Under the pieces are notes generated by a model. It had not been told where the DNA came from. It did not search any database and saw only the letters and a list, made by a program, of their open reading frames with translations. From Bacteroidaceae bacterium (lineage in GTDB: Bacteria > Bacteroidota > Bacteroidia > Bacteroidales > Bacteroidaceae), in assembly GCA_024697945.1 (NCBI GenBank), contig JAILRU010000083.1, positions 1 to 51,483 on the forward strand: 51,483 bases of DNA, given 5' to 3'. Below, one piece after another: positions 34,579-42,381 of the stretch (within the stretch, counting starts at the first letter, position 1; every line of letters begins with the position of its first letter). The position numbers were made by a program, and so were the translations under genes.

Positions 34579-35296
34579 GTCTTTCCTTTACTTGCTCTTC
34601 GTTCACAAAGACACTGCGCACAGGCTTGTCGTCACGAATAATGTCTTCCGTCCAGTTGGGTTCATTGAAGAACTCATTTGGGTGGAAGACATGCAGTTTA
34701 TAGAACTTCGTCAGATTCAGGCGAAGTTCTGTTGTTATGGCAGGCTTCATCGAGAAAGGTTTGTCCTGCTTCCAAGCAATAGCCTGTACACAGAGGCGCT
34801 CCAAGTCATTGACCTGCGAACGGTCGAAAGCCTCCACAAAGAGCTTGCTGTTGGGTTCAACCACGCCGCAGAAGCGCAACCTCCAGCTGGCTCCCTCCGC
34901 ACTCATTAGCGAGACCTGCATGTAGTAGTTGCTGTCGTTCACAAGGTACGACTCGAAACCCGTGCTGGAGATTTCCTTTACATCGTCCGGCAGAAAAGAG
35001 AGGTAGAGATTTAGCAGTTCCCCTTCCCTCCGCTCCAAAGGCTTCGGTTTGAAAGTAACAGGCTTCTCCTCCTCTATTACTTCCTCTTTAACTCCCCTTT
35101 TAACTTCCTCTTTAACTTCCAATTTAACTCCCCTTTCAACTTCCTCCACCTCGGGAACGATGATTACATCCTTCACCTGCATCGGAATCTCGAAGCCATC
35201 CTCATCCTCCACCAGGACGATGTTCTTGCCTTGGAACCCACTCACTCTGCCGCCTCCCACCTCGGAGAGGAAGCGCACTTTATCACCAATCTTCAT
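34553..35296 (-). CDS. DUF2027 protein lacking the C-terminal Smr domain
   Basis: A 247-residue Bacteroidetes protein. It begins with a small beta-barrel region (MKIGDKVRFLSEVGGGRVSGF, VLVEDEDGFEIPM) and continues with the DUF2027 beta-sandwich (NLYLSFLPDDV, YYMQVSLMSAEGASWRLRFCG, LTKFYKLHVF). Family members usually continue ~100 residues into an Smr nuclease-like domain; this one stops at KERLSSLGRQT. The linker (residues ~50-75, VERGVKLEVKEEVKRGVKEE) is encoded by an in-frame GAAGTTAAA/GGAGTTAAA microrepeat. The role is unknown. It overlaps manC tail-to-tail by 26 nt. Confidence 0.8.
   Translation of the reverse strand: MKIGDKVRFLSEVGGGRVSGFQGKNIVLVEDEDGFEIPMQVKDVIIVPEVEEVERGVKLEVKEEVKRGVKEEVIEEEKPVTFKPKPLERREGELLNLYLSFLPDDVKEISSTGFESYLVNDSNYYMQVSLMSAEGASWRLRFCGVVEPNSKLFVEAFDRSQVNDLERLCVQAIAWKQDKPFSMKPAITTELRLNLTKFYKLHVFHPNEFFNEPNWTEDIIRDDKPVRSVFVNEEQVKERLSSLGRQT
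35079..35146. repeat. In-frame AACTTCC/AACTCCC microrepeat in the DUF2027 gene
   Basis: Six to seven units of 11-12 nt (TTTAACTTCCTC, TTTAACTCCCC) encode the acidic-basic linker of the protein. The same units lie between genes at 20880-20930. Confidence 0.85.
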
Positions 35297-35323
35297 TTAA
35301 CTGCCGTTGATTGGGATGCAGAA

Positions 35324-36193
35324 TCAAAGCTCAGCGTCGCTGCACTGGAAGGTGGTACCCTTCGTGATGTCGCCTGTCTGGAGGCCGAGCTTCAACCACT
35401 TCATGCGCTGCTTGCTGGTGCCGTGAGTGAACGTCTCTGGTTGGGAATAGCCGCGAGCTTTCTCCTGCAGGTAGTTGTCGCCGATGACCTGTGCACAACG
35501 GATTGCTTCCTCCAGGTCGCCGTCCTCAATACTTCCGAACATCTCGTTGTCGTGGTAGGCCCAGACACCGGCATAGAAGTCAGCCAGAAGTTCCAAACGT
35601 ACGCTCAGTTTGTTGGCTTCTGTCGAGTTGAGCTTCGCCATCTGCTGATGCACCTTGCCCAGCGTTCCGAGCAGATACTCCACATGGTGTCCCACTTCAT
35701 GGGCAATCACATAGGCGTAGGCGAAATCGCCGTCAGCACCCAACTGCTGCTTCATGGACGTGAAGAAAGACAGGTCGATGTAGAGGCACTGGTCGGCAGA
35801 GCAATAGAAGGGACCCATGCTCGACTGTCCGTTGCCACAACCCGTCTGCACGCTACCCGTGTAGAGCACCATCTTGGGCGGCTCGTAGGTGCGTCCAATC
35901 TTCTTGAATTCCTGAGCCCAGACGTCTTCCGTGCCTGCCAGGATTTGTTTTGAGAACTTCGCCAGTTCCTGTTCTTCCTCTGTGAACTCGCGACCGCCCT
36001 CAGCCTGTTCTGTGACGTTACCCATCTGCCCGACGTTGCTGATGATATCCGTGAGGTCCAGACTACCCTTCGACATAAACGTCATCAATAGGGCGATAAT
36101 AACACCAACGATGCCGACGCCACCAGCCTTGGCAGCTGTCATTCCGCGACGGTCATCCACATTCGTACTTTCTCTTCTTCCTGATAGTTTCAT
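35324..36193 (-). CDS. YpfJ-family neutral zinc metallopeptidase
   Basis: A 289-residue membrane-anchored protein. One N-terminal transmembrane segment (GGVGIVGVIIALLMTFM) is followed by the zinc motif VIAHEVGHHVEYLLG (HExxH) and a downstream glutamate in SVRLELLADFYAGVW. Other family stretches are QTGCGNGQSSMGPFYCSADQ and YSQPETFTHGTSKQR. The substrate is unknown. A TATATTTG -7 element at 36229-36236 (minus) gives a short leader. It is divergent from queA. Confidence 0.9.
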   Translation of the reverse strand: MKLSGRRESTNVDDRRGMTAAKAGGVGIVGVIIALLMTFMSKGSLDLTDIISNVGQMGNVTEQAEGGREFTEEEQELAKFSKQILAGTEDVWAQEFKKIGRTYEPPKMVLYTGSVQTGCGNGQSSMGPFYCSADQCLYIDLSFFTSMKQQLGADGDFAYAYVIAHEVGHHVEYLLGTLGKVHQQMAKLNSTEANKLSVRLELLADFYAGVWAYHDNEMFGSIEDGDLEEAIRCAQVIGDNYLQEKARGYSQPETFTHGTSKQRMKWLKLGLQTGDITKGTTFQCSDAEL

Positions 36194-36228
36194 AGTTATT
36201 GTGAGTTAGTTTGATAGTTTTTCGTCTG

Positions 36229-36318
36229 CAAATATACAAAAATTTCTTCAATCTTCATTCTTCACCCTTCATTTTTCACTTTTTCACTTTTCACTTTTCA
36301 CTTTTTGTTGTACCTTTG
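36229..36318. promoter_or_regulatory. Divergent promoters of the ypfJ-like gene (-) and queA (+) around a TTCACTT microrepeat
   Basis: Minus TATATTTG at 36229-36236 and plus TACCTTTG at 36311-36318 flank a TTCACTT/TTCATTC microrepeat (36247-36307). The plus element ends only 8 nt before the queA ATG, so the queA mRNA may be leaderless. Confidence 0.6.
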
Positions 36319-36326
36319 CACTACTT

Positions 36327-37583
36327 ATGGATACAAAGCACATACATATACGCGACTACGACTATCCTTTGCCCGACGAGCGCATTGCAAAGTTCCCGTT
36401 GCCCGAACGCGACAGCAGCAAGCTCCTCGTCTATAAGGACGGACACATCAGCGAGACCGTGTTCCGCTCCCTGCCTTCCCTACTCCCCGAAGGAGCACTC
36501 ATGGTCTTCAATAACACCAAAGTCATCCAGGCACGTCTGCATTTCCGCAAAAATGGGGACGGGGCTCTCATCGAAATCTTCCTCCTCGAACCTGCCGACC
36601 CTGTGGAGTATCAGGAGAACTTCGCCCGTCGCGGCAGTTGCTCATGGTATTGTCTCGTGGGTAATCTGAAGAAATGGAAAGAAGGAGCCTTGACGAAGGA
36701 ATTCATAATTCATAATTCAAAATTCATCATCTCTGCCACCCGAAAAGGCAGTCACGGCACCAGTCAACTGATAGAGTTTGAATGGAAGCTTGAAGGTAAC
36801 TCTGATTCTTCACTTACTTGGGCTGAGGTCATCGACGCCATTGGCGAACTCCCTATTCCACCCTATTTGAATCGCAAGACGCAGGAGAGCGACAAGACGA
36901 CCTATCAGACCGTGTATTCCAAGATAAAAGGCTCCGTGGCAGCTCCAACAGCAGGATTGCACTTCACGGAGCGCGTCCTGGCGGACATTGATGCACGCGG
37001 CATCGAACGCGAGGAGGTGACGCTACATGTCGGCGCTGGAACATTCCGGCCCGTCAAGAGCGAGGACATCGGCGGACACGACATGCACACCGAACATATT
37101 GCCGTGCATCGCCGTACCATCGAACGCCTGCTGGCTCACGGCGGCCAGGCAATTGCCGTCGGCACCACCAGCGTCCGCACCCTCGAAAGCCTCTACTACA
37201 TGGGCGTCCTGGCTTATGGTAACTCTAATTCTTCACTCTTCACTCTTCACTCTTCACTCTCCCCTCTCCATGTCCCCCAGTGGATGCCTTACGAATACGA
37301 CAACTCTCTCTCAACGACGGAGGCTCTCACTGCCCTACTCCACTACATGGACGAACAGGGCGAGGACGTGCTACACTCCAGCACACAGATCATCATTGCC
37401 CCAGGCTACAAATATCACATCGTCCGGCAGATGATAACCAACTTCCACCAGCCGCAGAGCACCCTGCTGCTTTTGGTCAGCGCCTTTATCGGCGACGCCT
37501 GGCACGATGTCTATGACTATGCCCTCTCCCACGACTTCCGCTTCCTCAGCTACGGCGACAGCTCGCTGTTAAGTTTATCATAA
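36327..37583 (+). CDS. queA: S-adenosylmethionine:tRNA ribosyltransferase-isomerase (QueA)
   Basis: A 418-residue QueA, which transfers the ribosyl moiety of SAM to preQ1-tRNA to give epoxyqueuosine-tRNA. Signatures: YDYPLPDERIAKFPLPERDSSKLLV, MVFNNTKVIQARL, AAPTAGLHFTERVL, LHVGAGTFRPVKSEDI and AIAVGTTSVRTLESLYY. It is longer than usual (about 340-360 residues) because two microrepeats are inserted in frame: 36700-36727 (FIIHNSKFII, residues ~125-134) and 37221-37263 (NSNSSLFTLHSSLS, residues ~299-312). Both fall outside the motifs listed. Its pathway partner is the QueG-like gene 22 kb upstream. Confidence 0.95.
   Translation: MDTKHIHIRDYDYPLPDERIAKFPLPERDSSKLLVYKDGHISETVFRSLPSLLPEGALMVFNNTKVIQARLHFRKNGDGALIEIFLLEPADPVEYQENFARRGSCSWYCLVGNLKKWKEGALTKEFIIHNSKFIISATRKGSHGTSQLIEFEWKLEGNSDSSLTWAEVIDAIGELPIPPYLNRKTQESDKTTYQTVYSKIKGSVAAPTAGLHFTERVLADIDARGIEREEVTLHVGAGTFRPVKSEDIGGHDMHTEHIAVHRRTIERLLAHGGQAIAVGTTSVRTLESLYYMGVLAYGNSNSSLFTLHSSLSPLHVPQWMPYEYDNSLSTTEALTALLHYMDEQGEDVLHSSTQIIIAPGYKYHIVRQMITNFHQPQSTLLLLVSAFIGDAWHDVYDYALSHDFRFLSYGDSSLLSLS
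36700..36727. repeat. In-frame AATTCAT microrepeat in queA
   Basis: Four AATTCAT/AATTCAA units inside the queA coding frame, identical in type to the intergenic run at 24253-24286. Confidence 0.9.
37221..37263. repeat. In-frame TTCACTC microrepeat in queA
   Basis: Five units of TTCACTCTTCACTC type, the class also found upstream of queA at 36247-36307 and of the MerR gene at 8995-9020. Confidence 0.9.
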
Positions 37584-37612
37584 CCTTGTCATCATCAAAA
37601 CATAACAACTAT

Positions 37613-37756
37613 ATGGGAACCCAGGATACCGAAAACAAAGAGAAGAAAGAAGAGCAGACCTACCATTGCAACGACTGCGGAAACACCATCCACAAGCATG
37701 AAGTCTTCTGCTCGAAATGCGGCAAACTGCTGGACAGGTACGACTTCGAAGATTGA
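37613..37756 (+). CDS. 47-residue zinc-ribbon protein
   Basis: A small frame with two CxxC knuckles: YHCNDCGNTIHKHEVFCSKC then GKLLDRYDFED. This is a classic zinc-ribbon, preceded by a charged tail (TQDTENKEKKEEQ). It starts 29 nt after queA on the same strand and ends 10 nt before the convergent GDPD gene. Codon use looks coding. The function is unknown; a partner-binding or nucleic-acid role is only a guess. Confidence 0.75.
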   Translation: MGTQDTENKEKKEEQTYHCNDCGNTIHKHEVFCSKCGKLLDRYDFED

Positions 37757-37766
37757 CTCAGCCGAC

Positions 37767-38669
37767 TTATCGAGCTTTGTGCCGCTTGTGTTTCTTCAGA
37801 TACTGCAGCAAGTCATACGGGCGGTCGCTCTGAATGACAGCGCCACCCTTGTCCAATAGCCATCCCCAGCTCTCGTCGGGTTCTCCCAGTTCCACCGCAC
37901 GGTCATCGTCGTGGCCGTCACACAGACTGGCCCAAATGCTGTTGAGCCATACCTTGATACCTGCATCGCGCACTTTCTGAAGCAGGCGGCCTACGTTCTC
38001 GTCATACTTGCCGATGCAGCATTCTATGGCGACAGGATGGATGCTGATGAACTCGTCGATACGCGTCTCTGCATTCTTGTCGTTAAGGTTCACGATGGGC
38101 ATATAAATCACCTTGTCGAGTATTGCCCCGTTTTCTTCTTTCACCTTCCCAATGGGATTGCTCGACTTGATAATCACCTGATTTGTCGTACCCGTTTTCT
38201 CCATCAGTTCATATACCTGCTGGAAGTAATCATATCCCTTGTCGATGTTGATAAGGATTTTTCCCTTGCACAGGATGAGGACTTCCTCCAGGGTGGGTAT
38301 GTGGTTGCGGGTGATGGACGCGTTGTGCTGGGGACGAAGGCGCAGTTTCTGAATCTCGTCGTAGGTCAAATCGGCAACCTTTCCTTTCCCGTTTGTACAG
38401 CGGTCAACCGTGGGGTCGTGCATCAACACGAGCTGGCCGTCTTTGGTACGACGGACATCAATTTCAATCATATCAATCCCCATGTCGATGCAGCTTTTGA
38501 AGGCAGGGATGGAGTTCTCGGGGTGGTTCCTCCAATCGCCACGATGAGCAACGATAGTGACGTACTTAGGATTGTGGAAAAGATTCTCACGCAGTTTGTC
38601 TGACTTGTCCTTCGCCAGAACACTCAAAGAAACGATGGTCAGTACGACCAACAGAAAAGACTTTTTCAT
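37767..38669 (-). CDS. Secreted glycerophosphodiester phosphodiesterase
   Basis: A 300-residue GDPD-family protein with a signal peptide (MKKSFLLVVLTIVSLSVLA). Catalytic regions: VAHRGDWRNHPENSIPAF (first His-Arg and Glu), MIEIDVRRTKDGQLVLMHDP (Glu/Asp metal ligands and second His), then DRCTNGKG and IPTLEEVL. It should hydrolyse glycerophosphodiesters to glycerol-3-phosphate outside the cytoplasm. The end WLLDKGGAVIQSDRPYDLLQYL is typical. Confidence 0.94.
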   Translation of the reverse strand: MKKSFLLVVLTIVSLSVLAKDKSDKLRENLFHNPKYVTIVAHRGDWRNHPENSIPAFKSCIDMGIDMIEIDVRRTKDGQLVLMHDPTVDRCTNGKGKVADLTYDEIQKLRLRPQHNASITRNHIPTLEEVLILCKGKILINIDKGYDYFQQVYELMEKTGTTNQVIIKSSNPIGKVKEENGAILDKVIYMPIVNLNDKNAETRIDEFISIHPVAIECCIGKYDENVGRLLQKVRDAGIKVWLNSIWASLCDGHDDDRAVELGEPDESWGWLLDKGGAVIQSDRPYDLLQYLKKHKRHKAR

Positions 38670-38726
38670 AATTTTTGATTATTTAATTCGCATAATTTGT
38701 GAAATTCTTGGTTAAATGGTAAATGA

Positions 38727-39503
38727 TTAAATCTTCTTGTATTCCTTGAAAGCCGCTTGGAGCGCCTCCTTTGTAGCATAACGTTCGTAGTAGGTGCAAC
38801 GGGTAACCAGATGCTGCGTCGAGGCGTGCCCGTCAATAACATGTACCAGTCCGAATCCCGACATCTCATCAGCAAACATATCGCCTGTAAGCACCATGCA
38901 GCCATCCACGAAAGCAACAGCAAGCCCGCTGATAGCTTGAGTCTCAGCCGCAGGATTCACTTCTACCATCTTTGCAGAAACGGTCAGCCGCTCATCCACC
39001 AAGACTCCACAGAGTTCATTCTGATGAACCTCCTGTCGCAACACATACAATAGCAGCCTACCCTTCTGCGCATCTTCTTCTGTGAGGTCTGTCTTCAACA
39101 CGAACTGTCCGTTCCATTTTTCCAGTTGATAGTTGATGGACGGAACAGGACCGTCACTCAGCACCATGCCCGGCAACAACAATGTCGAATTGCTAAGAAG
39201 CTGATACTTATCCAAAAATACGTCCGGCACATCCTGATTAATGGAGCGGAACCGATGGCAGGCACTCAAGCCACCCTCAAAGAACACCTCCCCTGTCTTT
39301 TTCAACACCCGCCAAAGCGCATTGTTGCGCTGCAAACGCTGCCGCTGAATAAACTGATTGAGCGTCGTCATTCTCTTCTTTTTTTTCTTGCTTTTCTTAG
39401 CATTATGCGCCTTTCGCACTATAGTTTTGTCACCTTTTTGGTAGATTGTAATGTCTCCAACTCGCCCTCTCACTTTCAACATACCTTCCTCTAATGTTGC
39501 CAT
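38727..39503 (-). CDS. DUF6266-like Bacteroidetes protein of unknown function
   Basis: A 258-residue protein. The N-terminus (KVRGRVGDITIYQKGDKTIVRKAHN then a lysine-rich run KKSKKKKK) resembles DUF6266 proteins, which share a GxxGxxxYYxxxGxxxVR start. No signal peptide, membrane segment or enzymatic motif is visible; the C-terminal two thirds look beta-rich. Upstream (39520-39730) lie several stacked short-repeat families. It marks the left edge of the rearranged accessory region. Confidence 0.55.
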   Translation of the reverse strand: MATLEEGMLKVRGRVGDITIYQKGDKTIVRKAHNAKKSKKKKKRMTTLNQFIQRQRLQRNNALWRVLKKTGEVFFEGGLSACHRFRSINQDVPDVFLDKYQLLSNSTLLLPGMVLSDGPVPSINYQLEKWNGQFVLKTDLTEEDAQKGRLLLYVLRQEVHQNELCGVLVDERLTVSAKMVEVNPAAETQAISGLAVAFVDGCMVLTGDMFADEMSGFGLVHVIDGHASTQHLVTRCTYYERYATKEALQAAFKEYKKI

Positions 39504-39519
39504 AATCTTTACATTATTT

Positions 39520-39730
39520 AATTAAAAACTCCTTCCATACACTTCCGCTACTTCTCCCATTACACTTCAACGCCCCTCTTATACTCCTCCATTGTTCCTC
39601 CGTCGTACCTCTAACATAGCACTGGGGTAGCTCTAGGATAGCAAGCACAAAACACCGTTTGTTATTCGTCTGTTCTTCGTCTTGTATTCGTCCTTTCCTC
39701 GTCCTTCTTTCGTCCTTAGTAGTTATTTTG
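39520..39730. repeat. Three consecutive short-repeat families upstream of the DUF6266-like gene
   Basis: On the minus strand, in order: AAGGACGA/AAGACGAA units (39660-39718); GCTATCCTAGAGCTAC and GCTATGTTAGAGGTAC (39606-39645); and AATGGAGGAGTAT, AATGGGAGAAGTA, TATGGAAGGAGTT units (39525-39592). An open frame of 94 codons crosses them but looks like repeat translation. From 39731 to 40072 I see only AT-rich sequence. Confidence 0.7.
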
Positions 39731-40106
39731 GTGGAAAACTGGTGGAAAATAGCCAATTGGATTATGTCGTTCCGACAAATAATCCGCCCATAATCCAAAT
39801 CTCGGGGACAAAGTTAACACAAATTTTCCTTTAATGCAAGAAAAACAGATAAAATTTTACACTGCCCCTATTATATTATATCCCAAACCCTGCCCCAAAT
39901 TCCCAAAAACTCCAGAAAAAGTTGCCTTATTTGCATAAAAACGAAAAACTAATGCTTTTTGGGGGTTATCTGTGATATCTGTATGACGTTTAACTTCCAT
40001 TTTTCACATAAATTGAGCATTTTAGTAACATTTTTTAATCTTTTCTTACGATTATTTGTTTTTGTATTGAACTTTTCAATCTTCAATCTTCAATTTTCAA
40101 TCTGCT

Positions 40107-40280
40107 ATGCCTAACTGCTCTCCTCTTCAGAAATCTCTTGCGTGGTGCATGGGTAAGCCTGAGCTGCCCGGCATCCGCAAGCGGATTTACTACATCTCGA
40201 AGGACCAGATTGCCGAGTGGCTTTCGCAGGGAAACAGCGCCTCATGCCGTTCTTTAATCGCCAGAATAACGATGACCTGA
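40107..40280 (+). pseudogene. N-terminal remnant of a prophage-type or Bacteroidales hypothetical protein
   Basis: A 57-codon frame beginning MPNCSPLQKSLAWCMGKPEL, then PGIRKRIYYISKDQIAEW. This resembles the start of longer Bacteroidales hypothetical or prophage proteins. After IAEW the sequence loses that character and stops, suggesting a truncation near 40222. It follows a TTCAATC microrepeat (40073-40101). Confidence 0.4.
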
Positions 40281-40390
40281 TTCTCGCTATTCAGGCTGCT
40301 GGGGTGACACGAGGACGCAATGGCTTTCACAAGAATAAAGCCGGTGAGAAGCTGGCTGAGTCGGAAGAGGATCTCCTCGAACACCGTACC

Positions 40391-40572
40391 GATGGCACAG
40401 ATGCCTTCGATACCTTGTTCATAGGAGCGGAGAAATTTCCACAACAAGAAGTTTCAGACTTCTTTGTTGGGGGAATTTCGTAGCGGGGATGTGAACTGAT
40501 GGAGCAGCGAGAGGAGAGCCAAACTCGTTTGAGTTTTCCCGAGTCGCGACAGAAGAAGACCGAAGGTCAAAA
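40391..40572. repeat. 182-bp direct repeat, left copy
   Basis: Nearly identical to 42200-42381, same orientation; I count about three mismatches. It includes a TTTCCACAACAAGAAGTTTC/GACTTCTTTGTTGG imperfect hairpin and an ACTCGTTTGAGT palindrome. The two copies bracket the AAA_14 ATPase. No transposase is present. Confidence 0.95.
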
Positions 40573-40695
40573 ATCCCCCCAAAGTGAATACTCTGTAGGT
40601 TCCGCAGCTTAAGGCCGCGCCTTGGCGTTAGAGCGTCCAAGAATGGTGGATATGGGGGGCGTGATGTAGTTATAGGGATGATATGCTCCTATTGA

Positions 40696-42033
40696 TTATA
40701 CTTCGTTTAAGAGGAATGCCATGTACATAGGCAAAGTGAGCAATCGGTCACTGTTCCCGACATTGTAGTCTCCAAGTTTGAGACCACCCACTACATGGTA
40801 TTTCTCTGGATGTTTCAGAACGGTTCGCATGGACTTGGCATTACCGCTGGTGGCCTTGCATTCTACTGGGGTACACTTACCCTTATAGCGTATAAGGAAA
40901 TCGAGTTCCACCCCACCATCTTTATGATAGTAATAGAGCTTGCGGCCCATTTTCCCGAATATGTCAGCCACAAGGTTCTCCTTGATGGCACCATGGTAGC
41001 TGAGCAAATCGCCAGCAAGGATGCTCGATTGAGTGCCATCTTCCAGCATAGAAATGAGTAGGCCAATATCTGACATATATACCTTGAACTCACTCTTGAT
41101 TTTATGGCCGTCCAAAGGAAGTTCTGTTATCTCCGTATTATAGCATCTGCGGATAATGCCTGCATCCTCTATCCATTGCAGACTACCGGCATAGTCACGA
41201 CCTCTGCCTCCAGAACGTACTACCGTATAGCTGAACTTCTTGTACTCACGAGCCAGCTGGGCGGGTATTGACTCGAAGCATTCTCTGATGCGTGACTTGT
41301 CGGCTGCAGGAGCGTACTTCACCATGTCTGCCTTATATTCTTCAACTATGCGACGCTGTACTGCAAGCACCTTGCCTATCTGCTTCGTTTCCATGAAAGT
41401 TGTCACAACCTCCGGCATACCACCTACCACCACATACTGATGGAGCAGTTCGCGAAATCTGTCGTGCAAGGCTTCTTCAATGGGTAATTCGTCCCTCAGG
41501 CATTTTCGAAGGTATTCTATGTGCATGTCCTTGATACCATTGGCCCAAAGCCATTCCTCAAAGTCCATCGGATACATGCCAACAATATCTTCGAAACCGA
41601 CAGGAATAGATGCCTCCTCTTCTTCTTTCTTTTCTTCGGGAGTCTTGTAGCCGTTTACGCCCAACAAGGAACCTGTACACATCACTTGGTAGCGGCCGTC
41701 CTGATGGAAGTACTTCAGCGAACCTCTGGCCTTGGGACAATCCTGAATCTCATCGAAAACAAAGCAGGTCTCACCTGGTTCAATCTCTGCATCTGGCATG
41801 GCTGCAGTAATACGCATGATGATGGCATCCACCTCCAAGTTGGGAGTGAAAAACTTCTTGTAGTCTGGATGCTCACGAAAATCCAAATATACAACATGCT
41901 TAAAATTCTTAGTAGCAAAGTCCATTACACTGCTGGTCTTGCCACACTGACGGACACCTTTCACAACAAGTGGCTTGTGAGAAGCATCATCCAACCACGA
42001 TTGGAGTACTTTTTTTATCTTCCTTTTGTACAT
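40696..42033 (-). CDS. AAA_14/DUF4143 P-loop ATPase
   Basis: A 445-residue ATPase. Walker A is GVRQCGKTS (residues ~26-34) and Walker B is CFVFDEIQD (~90-98). The TGSLLG sensor and YPMDFEEWLWANG motif are standard for AAA_14. The C-terminal DUF4143 part has a PD-(D/E)xK-like core (VELDFLIRYKGKCTPVECKA). Such standalone ATPases are abundant in Bacteroidales and often mobile; their biological role is unsettled. The gene, its promoter (TATCTTTG, minus, 42097-42104) and a 33-bp-periodic leader lie between two 182-bp direct repeats, which suggests it arrived as a cassette. Confidence 0.9.
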   Translation of the reverse strand: MYKRKIKKVLQSWLDDASHKPLVVKGVRQCGKTSSVMDFATKNFKHVVYLDFREHPDYKKFFTPNLEVDAIIMRITAAMPDAEIEPGETCFVFDEIQDCPKARGSLKYFHQDGRYQVMCTGSLLGVNGYKTPEEKKEEEEASIPVGFEDIVGMYPMDFEEWLWANGIKDMHIEYLRKCLRDELPIEEALHDRFRELLHQYVVVGGMPEVVTTFMETKQIGKVLAVQRRIVEEYKADMVKYAPAADKSRIRECFESIPAQLAREYKKFSYTVVRSGGRGRDYAGSLQWIEDAGIIRRCYNTEITELPLDGHKIKSEFKVYMSDIGLLISMLEDGTQSSILAGDLLSYHGAIKENLVADIFGKMGRKLYYYHKDGGVELDFLIRYKGKCTPVECKATSGNAKSMRTVLKHPEKYHVVGGLKLGDYNVGNSDRLLTLPMYMAFLLNEV

Positions 42034-42037
42034 ATAA

Positions 42038-42110
42038 ACACATTTTCATACCGACTTTTTAATGTATTTTACACATTATCCACCCGACTTTTGGTGCAAA
42101 GATACACATT
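42038..42110 (-). promoter_or_regulatory. 33-bp iterons overlapping the ATPase promoter
   Basis: ACACATT (plus) occurs at 42038-42044, 42071-42077 and 42104-42110, exactly 33 bp apart. CCGACTTTT occurs at 42051-42059 and 42084-42092, again 33 bp apart. The outermost unit touches the -7 element TATCTTTG (42097-42104). Direct repeats on one face of the helix over a promoter are typical of an operator or autoregulatory site. Confidence 0.7.
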
Positions 42111-42199
42111 TTCTTGTATTGGAAAGATATTATAACTATTTTTTTTCGCAAATAAACAATTTGGGGCTGCATTTGATGATTTTCGTCTAACAATTACAA

Positions 42200-42381
42200 G
42201 ATGGCACAGATGCCTTCGATACCTTGTTCATAGGAGCAGAGAAATTTCCACAACAAGAAGTTTCAGACTTCTTTGTTGGGGGAATTTCGTAGCGGGGAGC
42301 TGAACTGATGGAGCAGCGAGAGGAGAGCCAAACTCGTTTGAGTTTTCCCGAGTCGCGACAGAAGAAGACCGAAGGTCAAAA
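42200..42381. repeat. 182-bp direct repeat, right copy
   Basis: Right copy of the repeat at 40391-40572. It ends exactly where homology to a Vsr endonuclease begins, so it marks the vsr truncation point. Confidence 0.95.

Noticed and set aside
39514..39798. 94-codon minus-strand frame upstream of the DUF6266-like gene
   Set aside because: Most of it is the translation of three short-repeat families.
40419..40640. 73-codon minus-strand frame overlapping the left 182-bp repeat
   Set aside because: It crosses the repeat boundary and has no coding features; the same sequence in the right copy is not extended the same way. More likely part of a dispersed noncoding repeat.
40391..42381. Classical insertion sequence or composite transposon around the ATPase
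   Set aside because: No transposase or integrase and no terminal inverted repeats were found; only long direct repeats.
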